Part shown: positions 1-6,074 of the stretch, piece after piece | Position numbering within the stretch: the first letter of the stretch is position 1 | Layout: each line of letters begins with the position of its first letter | Source: Gemmataceae bacterium | GTDB lineage: Bacteria > Planctomycetota > Planctomycetia > Gemmatales > Gemmataceae | Reading direction: 5' to 3' | Assembly (NCBI GenBank): GCA_947474875.1 | Contig: CANJKY010000086.1 | Location: 1 to 9,200 of the forward strand | DNA: 9,200 nt | Notes under the pieces: model-generated | Database searches by the model: none | Told to the model about the DNA's origin: nothing | Seen by the model: only the letters and a program-made list of their open reading frames with translations | Position numbers and translations under genes: made by a program

Positions 1-1752
1 CTTCTCGACGCCGAGACGAAGCTCCGGCAGAACCGCAACGCCCTGGCGGTGGCGAAGGCCAAGTGGGCGGGCCTGGGGCTGCCCGGCGCGGACCTCGACG
101 CCCTCCTCAACGCCGGCAAGTCGCAGTCGCAAACCGTCCCGGTCCGCAGCCCGGTCCGTGGGACGGTCATCCACGCCGACCTGGCCGTGGGCAAGGTGGT
201 CGAGCCGTTGGAGCACTTGTTCGAGGTCGTGGACCTGTCGTCCGTCTGGGTGCGGATCGACGTGCTAGAGCACGACCTGCACCGTGTCGAGGTCGGCCAG
301 CCGGTCGAGGTCCGGCTGACGGCTTACCCCGGCGAGGTGTTCCGAGCCGAGGTCAAGGTGAAGGGCGTGGCCCTCGACCCGCGGACCCACCTGAACGCCG
401 TCTGGGCCGAACTCCCGAACCCGCCCGGCGGCGACCCCCGGCTGCTGCCCGGCATGTCCGGGGAGGCCCGGTTGCTGCTGCCCGGCCCGGCGGCGACGAC
501 GGCGGTGCCCGCCGGGGCGGTCGTCCGCGAGGGGGCCGAGCACTACGTCCTGGTCGAAGAAGCCGGGGCGACCGGCGGGTCCGAGTACCGGCGGCGGGCG
601 GTGGCCGTCGGGCGGCGGGCCGGCGGGTGGGTCGAGGTGCGGTCCGGCGGGCTGTTCCCCGGCGACCGGGTGGTCGTCCGCGGCGGGCACGAGCTGGCCG
701 GGCTGTTCGCCCAGGGCGTCCTCCGCCCGAGTCCCGAAGCGGCCCGCGGGATCGGCCTGGAGGTCGAGCCGGTCAGCCTGCGGCCCGTCGAGGCCGTGGC
801 CGAGTTCGACGGGGCCGTGGACCTGCCCCCGGCCCGCCGGGCGTCCGCCTCGACCCCGCTGCCCGGCACCGTCCGCAGGGTGCTGGTGGACCGCGGCCAG
901 CCGGTGAAGGCTGGGGACGTGCTCGCGGAGGTGTTCAGCCTGGACCTGCACGCCCTCCAGTTGGACCTCCTCCGGGCACACCTGGAGGGGGAACTGCTGG
1001 AGGACACCTACGAGCGGCTGAAGGCGAGCGGCGAGGCGACCGCCCGCCGCCGGCTGCTGGAGCAGGAGGCCCTGGTGAACGCCAGCCGCCAGCAGAGGGA
1101 CACCCTCCGACGCCGGCTGCGGGTCGCCGGGCTGGCCGGTGAGCAGATCGACGACGCGGTGAAGACCGGGACGATCATTGAGGCCGTGCCGGTGCGGTCG
1201 CCCATCGACGGGGTGGTAGTCGGGTTCGACCGCACGCTCGGCCAGGCGGTGAAAGCCGAGGAGCCGCTGTTCACCGTCCACGACCTGTCCCGGCCCGTGG
1301 TGCAGGGGTACGTCTCCGAGCGTGACCTCTCCCGCGTCCGGGTCGGCCAGAAGGTCCGCGTCCGGGTGGCCGGCGACCCGGCGTTCCTGGCCGACGGGAC
1401 GGTCGCCCGGAGCGGGCGGTCGGTCGGCCCCGACTCCCGCACCCTGTCCGTCTGGGTCGAACTCGACCGGCCCCCGGCCCAGCCGCTCCGGCACAACCAA
1501 CTCGCCCGGCTCACCCTCGTCCTCGGCCATCCCCAACCGGCCCTGGCCGTGCCCCGGTCGGCGGTCGTGTACGAGGGGACGCGGGCCTACGCCTTCGTCC
1601 GCCAGCCGGACGGGGCGTTCGACCGGGTGCCGGTCGAACCCGGACGGGCCGACGACCGCTTCGTGGAGATCACCCGCGGCCTCAAGCCCGGCGACCCGGT
1701 GGCCGTCCGGGGCACCGCCGAGTTGCAAACCGCCTACGCCGGCATCAAGTAG
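1..1752 (+). CDS. RND periplasmic adaptor (membrane fusion protein), tandem double module, 5' partial
   Basis: This is the 3' part of an HlyD/CusB-type adaptor that would link an inner-membrane RND pump to an outer-membrane channel. The frame is open from base 1, and the first codons read as the end of an alpha-hairpin (LLDAETKLRQNRNALAVAKA), so the true start lies upstream and the GTG at 49 is not it. The visible 583 codons hold two adaptor modules. Module 1 has its second lipoyl half at about codons 45-78, beta-barrel at 82-160 and membrane-proximal domain at 165-235. Module 2 is complete: lipoyl half 1 at 283-315, hairpin 315-385, lipoyl half 2 at 395-428, barrel 432-510 and membrane-proximal domain 512-583. 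Matching landmarks recur about 350 codons apart (VPVRSP, then VPVRSP; GLFPGD, then GLKPGD). The stop lies 12 bases before the RND start, which indicates one operon. The family call is firm; the metal is unknown. Confidence 0.9.
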   Translation, partial: LLDAETKLRQNRNALAVAKAKWAGLGLPGADLDALLNAGKSQSQTVPVRSPVRGTVIHADLAVGKVVEPLEHLFEVVDLSSVWVRIDVLEHDLHRVEVGQPVEVRLTAYPGEVFRAEVKVKGVALDPRTHLNAVWAELPNPPGGDPRLLPGMSGEARLLLPGPAATTAVPAGAVVREGAEHYVLVEEAGATGGSEYRRRAVAVGRRAGGWVEVRSGGLFPGDRVVVRGGHELAGLFAQGVLRPSPEAARGIGLEVEPVSLRPVEAVAEFDGAVDLPPARRASASTPLPGTVRRVLVDRGQPVKAGDVLAEVFSLDLHALQLDLLRAHLEGELLEDTYERLKASGEATARRRLLEQEALVNASRQQRDTLRRRLRVAGLAGEQIDDAVKTGTIIEAVPVRSPIDGVVVGFDRTLGQAVKAEEPLFTVHDLSRPVVQGYVSERDLSRVRVGQKVRVRVAGDPAFLADGTVARSGRSVGPDSRTLSVWVELDRPPAQPLRHNQLARLTLVLGHPQPALAVPRSAVVYEGTRAYAFVRQPDGAFDRVPVEPGRADDRFVEITRGLKPGDPVAVRGTAELQTAYAGIK

Positions 1753-1764
1753 CGAAACCCCACC

Positions 1765-4700
1765 ATGCTCACGCGGGTCATCGCGTTCTCCCTGAAGAAC
1801 CGGGCGGTCGTCCTCCTGGCCGCACTGCTGGTCTGCGTGTACGGCGTGTACGAACTCGCCCGCATGCCGGTGGACGTGTTCCCGGACCTGAACCGGCCCA
1901 CCGTCACCGTGCTGACCGAGGCCCCCGGCCTGGCCCCGGAGGAGGTCGAGGCCCTAGTCACCCGCCCGCTGGAATACCAGTTGAACGGGGCGACCGGGGT
2001 GCGGCGGGTGCGGTCGGCGTCCGGCATCGGGCTGTCGGTCGTGTGGGTCGAGTTCGAGTGGGGCACCGACATCTACCAGGACCGGCAGGTGGTGGCCGAG
2101 AAGCTGCAACTCGTCCGCGAGCGGCTCCCGCCGGACACCAACCCGGTCATGGCCCCGATCTCGTCCATCATGGGCGAGGTGATGATCCTCGGCGTGCGGT
2201 CCGACGCCGACCCGAAGTCACCCGCCGAGCGGCAGGCGAAGGCGATGGAGCTGCGGACGCTCGCGGAGTTCACCCTGCGGAACCGGCTGATGGCCGTCGA
2301 GGGGGTGTCCCAGGTGACGGTCATGGGCGGCACCCTCAAGCAGTACCAGGTCGTCACCTCGCCGGCCCGGCTCGCCGCCGAGAACGTCACCCTGCAACAA
2401 CTGACCGACGCCGCCGAGAAGGCCAACGTGCTCGCGGGCGGCGGGGTCATGGTGCGGTCCCCGCAGGAGTCCCTCATCCGCATCAGCGGGCAGGGCCTCA
2501 CCCCGGAGGAGATCGCGGAGACGCCGGTGCTCTGGCGTGACCCCCGCCCGGTGCGGATCAAGGACGTGGCCGACGTGCGGTTCGGCGGGCCGGTGCTGCG
2601 AGGCGACGGCAGCGTGCGGGTGCGGGAGGGGGACGCCGTGGCCGGCGGGCCGGCGGTCATCCTCACCGTTCAGAAGCAGCCGAACGCGAACACCCTCCAG
2701 TTGACCCCGCGGATCGACCGGGTGCTGGACGACCTGCAACGCGACCTGCCGCCGGACGTGAAGGTCGAACGCCGGGTGTTCCGCCAGTCGGACTTCATCC
2801 AGGCGGCGGTGGACAACGTGGTCGAGGCGATCCGGGACGGCACCGTCTGGGTGTTCGTGATCCTGTTCCTGTTCCTCTGGAACCTCCGCACCAGCGTCAT
2901 CACCCTGACGGCGATCCCGATCTCGATCCTCGTCACCGCCCTGGTGTTCCACTGGCTCGGCGTGACGATCAACACCATGACCCTGGGCGGCATCGCGGTC
3001 GCGGTCGGGGAGTTGGTCGATGATGCCATCGTGGACGTGGAGAACATCTACCGTCGGCTGAAGGAAAACCGCGGGAAGGCCGACCCCGACCCACCACTGC
3101 TGGTAGTGTTCCGGGCCTCCCAGGAGGTCCGCGGGTCGGTGGTGTACGCCACCATGATCGTCTGCCTGGTGGTGCTCCCGCTGTTCGCCCTGGGCGGGCT
3201 GGAGGGGCGGATGTTCGCCCCGCTCGGGCTGGCGTACATGGTTTCCCTACTCGCCTCGCTGCTCGTGTCACTCACGGTCACGCCGGCCCTCGCATCGATT
3301 CTGCTGCCGAACGCCCGGTTCATGGAGAAGAGGCGTGACCCGGTCCTGCTGCGGGGATTGAAGTGGCTGGACGCGCGGCTGGTGCGGTGGTCGCTGCGGC
3401 ACCCGTGGAAGATCGTCACTGGGGTGGCGGTGCTGGCCGGGCTGTCGGTGCTGGCCTTGTCCCGGATGGGGTCGGAGTTCCTGCCGCCGTTCAACGAGGG
3501 GACGCTGACCGTCAACCTCCAGACCGAGCCGGGCACCAGCCTGGACGAGAGCAACCGGGTCGCCGGGCGGGCCGAGGCGTTGATCCTCCAGGTGCCGGAG
3601 GTGGCGTCCGTGTCCCGGCGGACCGGCCGGGCCGAGATGGACGAGCACGCCGAGGGGGTGAACTCGTCCGAACTGGACGTGCGGCTGACTCCTCACGAGC
3701 GGCCCAGGCCGGGCTTCGGGTACGCCGTCGTCCGGGCGATCCCCGGCCTGCACAAGCAGGGCGTCGAGACGGTCGGTCGGCCCCACGCCGAGGTGGTGGC
3801 GGACGTGCGGGAGCGGGTGAGCGGCATCCCCGGCGTGAAGGCGAACGTCGGCCAGCCGATCTCGCACCGCATGGACCACATCATGTCCGGGGTGCGTGCC
3901 CAGGTGGCGGTGAAGGTGGTCGGCCCGGACCTGCGGGAACTCCGCACCGCGGCCTACGACATCCAGGAGCGGATGAGTGAGGTGCCGGGGGTGGTGGACC
4001 TCCAGGTCGAGCCGCAGACGGAAATTTCCCAGGTGCGGCTGAAGGTGAGGCGGGAGGAAGCCGCCCGCCACGGCCTCGCCCCCGGCGACGTGGCGAGGTT
4101 GCTGGAGACGGCGTACAAGGGGCGGCGGGTGTCGGTCGTGCTGGACGAGGACCGCTACTTCGACCTCGTGGTGTGGTACGAGGAGTCGGCCCGGTCCAGC
4201 CCGGTCGAGATCGGCAAGACGATCCTGGACACTCCCTCCGGGCGGAAGGTGGCACTCAGCCAGGTGGCCGACGTGCAAGACACGACCGGCCCCAACACGA
4301 TCAATCGCGAGCACGTCGAGCGGCGGATCGTCGTGTTCTGCAACGTGCAGGGCCGCGACCTCGGCTCGGTCGTGGCCGACATCCGGGCCGCGGTGGGGCC
4401 GGTGGAAGAGAAACTGCGTGGCCGTGCGGGCGGCTACCGGGTCGAGTACGGCGGGCAGTTCGAGGCCCAGAAGGAGGCGAGCCTGCGGCTCGGCATGTTC
4501 GGCGTCCTGGCCGTCATCGGCGTGTTCATGCTCCTGTGGAGGTGCCTGCGGTCGTGGCGGGCGGCGGCACAGGTGCTCCTCGTCAACATCCCGCTTGCCG
4601 CCCTGGGGGCGGTGGTCGCCCTGATGATCGCCAACCACCCGCCGGACGCGGCCCTGCACGCCGCCCCGTGGTGGCGGTGGCCGCTGGTGTGGGTCGAGGC

Positions 4701-5256
4701 CACCACCCTATCGGTCGCCCACTGGGTCGGGTTCATCACCCTGGTCGGCATCGTCAGCCGCAACGGCATCCTGATGATCTCCCACTACGTCCACCTGATG
4801 GAGCACGAGGGGGAGACGTTCTCGGAGGCGATGATCGTCCGCGGCAGCCTGGAGCGGCTGGCCCCGGTGCTGATGACGGCGTGCGTGGCGGTCATCGGGC
4901 TGATCCCGCTGGCCCTCGGCGGCGGGCAGCCGGGGCGGGAAATCCTGCACCCGCTGGCGGTCGTGGTGATCGGCGGGCTGGTCGCGTCCACCGTGCTGGA
5001 TCAGGTCGTCACCCCGGCGATGTTCTGGAAGTTCGGGCGGAAGGTGTTCCAGCCGCCCCCGCCGGGCGAGCGGGTGAAGGCGGTCGGCTGGGACGACGCC
5101 TGGCTGCACGAACCGGCGGCGGTGCCCGTGAACCGGCTGGAGGCCGTGCAGCCGCCGACCCCCGTCCCCTCGCCCGCCCCGGTGGTGGCCGTTGTGCCGG
5201 ACGCCGCCGTGCCGCCCCCGCCGAGTACAAACGGGACCGGGCGGCACGCCCCGTGA
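1765..5256 (+). CDS. Heavy-metal efflux RND pump, CusA/CzcA family
   Basis: This is an inner-membrane, proton-driven pump of the HME-RND family that exports metal ions through a tripartite complex. At 1163 residues it is somewhat longer than typical CusA/CzcA (about 1050). The N-terminus is canonical: a TM1 followed by RMPVDVFPDLNRP. TM2 is near residues 361-376. TM4 contains AVGELVDDAIVDVEN (413-427), with acidic E416, D419, D420 and E426; D419 aligns by eye with the proton-relay Asp of CusA and CzcA. Porter-domain and final TM blocks are present (ITLVGIVSRNGILMISHY). By eye, the three CusA copper methionines are replaced by N584, S634 and H705, so Cu/Ag specificity is not supported by this site. 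From about residue 1093 a Pro/Val/Ala-rich tail follows the last TM. The ATG has no clear Shine-Dalgarno and sits 12 bases after the adaptor stop, so translational coupling is plausible. The family is certain; the substrate is not. Confidence 0.95.
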   Translation: MLTRVIAFSLKNRAVVLLAALLVCVYGVYELARMPVDVFPDLNRPTVTVLTEAPGLAPEEVEALVTRPLEYQLNGATGVRRVRSASGIGLSVVWVEFEWGTDIYQDRQVVAEKLQLVRERLPPDTNPVMAPISSIMGEVMILGVRSDADPKSPAERQAKAMELRTLAEFTLRNRLMAVEGVSQVTVMGGTLKQYQVVTSPARLAAENVTLQQLTDAAEKANVLAGGGVMVRSPQESLIRISGQGLTPEEIAETPVLWRDPRPVRIKDVADVRFGGPVLRGDGSVRVREGDAVAGGPAVILTVQKQPNANTLQLTPRIDRVLDDLQRDLPPDVKVERRVFRQSDFIQAAVDNVVEAIRDGTVWVFVILFLFLWNLRTSVITLTAIPISILVTALVFHWLGVTINTMTLGGIAVAVGELVDDAIVDVENIYRRLKENRGKADPDPPLLVVFRASQEVRGSVVYATMIVCLVVLPLFALGGLEGRMFAPLGLAYMVSLLASLLVSLTVTPALASILLPNARFMEKRRDPVLLRGLKWLDARLVRWSLRHPWKIVTGVAVLAGLSVLALSRMGSEFLPPFNEGTLTVNLQTEPGTSLDESNRVAGRAEALILQVPEVASVSRRTGRAEMDEHAEGVNSSELDVRLTPHERPRPGFGYAVVRAIPGLHKQGVETVGRPHAEVVADVRERVSGIPGVKANVGQPISHRMDHIMSGVRAQVAVKVVGPDLRELRTAAYDIQERMSEVPGVVDLQVEPQTEISQVRLKVRREEAARHGLAPGDVARLLETAYKGRRVSVVLDEDRYFDLVVWYEESARSSPVEIGKTILDTPSGRKVALSQVADVQDTTGPNTINREHVERRIVVFCNVQGRDLGSVVADIRAAVGPVEEKLRGRAGGYRVEYGGQFEAQKEASLRLGMFGVLAVIGVFMLLWRCLRSWRAAAQVLLVNIPLAALGAVVALMIANHPPDAALHAAPWWRWPLVWVEATTLSVAHWVGFITLVGIVSRNGILMISHYVHLMEHEGETFSEAMIVRGSLERLAPVLMTACVAVIGLIPLALGGGQPGREILHPLAVVVIGGLVASTVLDQVVTPAMFWKFGRKVFQPPPPGERVKAVGWDDAWLHEPAAVPVNRLEAVQPPTPVPSPAPVVAVVPDAAVPPPPSTNGTGRHAP

Positions 5257-5378
5257 CACGCCGCCGACGCAAGCCGTGGTCGTGTCGTGGTGACGTTGCG
5301 AGAAACGCCCATTGGCCGATCGAGTGGCCCGTCGAACATTTCCCCGCCGGGCCGGACGACCCCGCCGGGACACCGACC

Positions 5379-5424
5379 TCTGCCGGGGTGAGGCCGGTCG
5401 CCGTGGCGACCGGACCCCGGCGGG
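5379..5424 (+). repeat. Long interrupted inverted repeat (hairpin 1)
   Basis: The inner arms CCGGTCGCC (5394-5402) and GGCGACCGG (5405-5413) are perfect 9-base complements around GT. The outer arms GCCGGGG (5382-5388) and CCCCGGC (5415-5421) are perfect 7-base complements. They are separated from the inner arms by five bases on the left and one on the right. A few weak pairs (C-G and G-U) extend outward to 5379/5424. No T-run follows, so it is not a classical intrinsic terminator. In RNA it would form a stable stem in the leader of the 5465 gene. Confidence 0.7.
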
Positions 5425-5430
5425 CGAACC

Positions 5431-5452
5431 GGGCGGCGTTTGAACGCCGCCC
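5431..5452 (+). repeat. Perfect 10-bp inverted repeat beside the RBS (hairpin 2)
   Basis: GGGCGGCGTT (5431-5440) and AACGCCGCCC (5443-5452) are perfect complements around TG. The right arm ends two bases before the GGAG ribosome binding site of the gene at 5465. CC at 5429-5430 could also pair with GG at 5455-5456, the first two bases of that site, if two bases bulge out. This allows translational masking or a protein-binding palindrome. No T-tract follows, so intrinsic termination is not indicated. Confidence 0.7.
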
Positions 5453-5454
5453 CC

Positions 5455-5458
5455 GGAG
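5455..5458 (+). promoter_or_regulatory. Ribosome binding site of the exported HMA gene
   Basis: GGAG lies six bases before the ATG at 5465, which supports that start. It directly abuts hairpin 2. Confidence 0.7.
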
Positions 5459-5464
5459 TGCGAC

Positions 5465-6010
5465 ATGAACCGAGTCCTGGTGCTGGCGGGTGCGGTCGTG
5501 TTGACCGCCCTGGCGACCGCGGGGGCACAGCCCGCCGCGGCGACGAAGGTGGAACTGAAGAACGTGCATATGTGCTGCGACGGGTGTGCCGAGGAGGTGG
5601 CCGCGGTGCTCGGCAAGGTCGAGGGCGTCAGCGGCGTCTCCACCGACAAGAAGACGACCTCGGCCACGTTCACGGCGGCGGACGCCAAGGTGGCCCAGAA
5701 GGCCCTCGACGCCCTGGCCGCGGCGGGCTTCCACGGCGATCCGGGGAAGGACAAGGGGTACGCCTTCAAGGACGACAGCGGCGTCAAGGCGGGCACCGTC
5801 AAGACGCTGACCGTGACCGGGTTCCACAACTCCTGCGGCGGGTGCGTGAAGTCCTTGAAGGACGCGGTGAAGGACGTGAAGGGCGTGGCCGGGGTCGCCG
5901 CAAAGGCGAAGGTGAGCACCGCCGAACTGACCGGCGAGTTCGATGCGGTCGAGGTGGTCACGGCTTTGAACAAGGCCGGGTTCCACGTCAAGGTCGGGGA
6001 CAAGAAGTAG
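5465..6010 (+). CDS. Exported protein with two HMA-like metal-binding domains
   Basis: This 181-residue protein probably binds soft metal ions such as Cu(I) outside the cytoplasm. Residues 1 to about 22 form a signal peptide: N-R near the start, a hydrophobic core LVLAGAVVLTALATAG, and a likely cut near AGA. Two ferredoxin-like HMA-type repeats follow. Domain 1 is about residues 28-95, with HMCCDGC giving C37, C38 and C41. Domain 2 is about 111-178, with FHNSCGGC giving C124 and C127. Each ends in the typical AGFH stretch of HMA folds. The domains share only loose similarity, so the duplication is old. The linker and surface are rich in Lys and Asp. The GGAG site supports the start. Its place between an RND pump and a P1B ATPase suggests a periplasmic carrier or buffer linking them, which is inference. 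It could instead be a metal sensor or sink. Confidence 0.85.
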   Translation: MNRVLVLAGAVVLTALATAGAQPAAATKVELKNVHMCCDGCAEEVAAVLGKVEGVSGVSTDKKTTSATFTAADAKVAQKALDALAAAGFHGDPGKDKGYAFKDDSGVKAGTVKTLTVTGFHNSCGGCVKSLKDAVKDVKGVAGVAAKAKVSTAELTGEFDAVEVVTALNKAGFHVKVGDKK

Positions 6011-6012
6011 CA

Positions 6013-6055
6013 CGGCGGTCGGGGCCGGGGGCGGTCCTGCGTCCCCGCCCCGCCG
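6013..6055 (+). repeat. GC-rich dyad between HMA gene and ATPase gene
   Basis: GGGGCGG (6028-6034) can pair with CCGCCCC (6045-6051) around a 10-base loop. Alternatively CGGCGG (6013-6018) can pair with CCGCCG (6050-6055); the two share bases 6050-6051. No T-run follows. It may be a weak attenuator or RNA-stability element, or only a result of high GC content. The 64-base gap (6011-6074) shows no promoter I recognise. Confidence 0.35.
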
Positions 6056-6059
6056 AACC

Positions 6060-6065
6060 GGGAGG
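6060..6065 (+). promoter_or_regulatory. Ribosome binding site of the ATPase gene
   Basis: GGGAGG lies nine bases before the ATG at 6075 and supports that start, which places a complete YHS domain at the very N-terminus. Confidence 0.7.
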
Positions 6066-6074
6066 CGATCCAGC

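Larger units (their letters stand above)
5257..5464. other. 208-base structured intergenic gap
   Basis: No gene is seen in this gap between the RND gene and the exported HMA gene. It holds two strong inverted repeats (listed separately), a 10-base direct repeat CCCCGCCGGG at 5342-5351 and 5360-5369, and a GGAG ribosome binding site at 5455-5458. I could not find a convincing sigma-70-like promoter. TTGCGA at 5296 has no -10 partner at normal spacing. The downstream genes may therefore be read from upstream, or from a promoter type I cannot recognise. Confidence 0.6.

Noticed and set aside
49..51. GTG as start of the adaptor
   Set aside because: The frame stays open to base 1, and the upstream codons read like adaptor hairpin sequence, so the gene simply enters from the left.
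265..1728. A 487-codon open frame on the - strand opposite the adaptor gene
   Set aside because: It has the same shadow character: composition-driven, no domain, and opposite a clear adaptor.
5296..5325. Possible promoter with TTGCGA as -35 before the exported HMA gene
   Set aside because: No acceptable -10 hexamer is found at 15-20 bases.
5379..5452. Intrinsic terminators in the RND-HMA gap
   Set aside because: The stems are strong, but neither is followed by a T-run, so I list them only as inverted repeats.
4173..5468. A 431-codon + strand frame overlapping the RND end and running into the HMA gene start
   Set aside because: It is Arg/Gly/Pro-rich nonsense that overlaps the conserved last TM region of the RND pump in another frame.
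4708..6003. A 431-codon - strand frame crossing the intergenic gap
   Set aside because: It crosses two real + strand genes and has no domain, signal or ribosome site that I can support.
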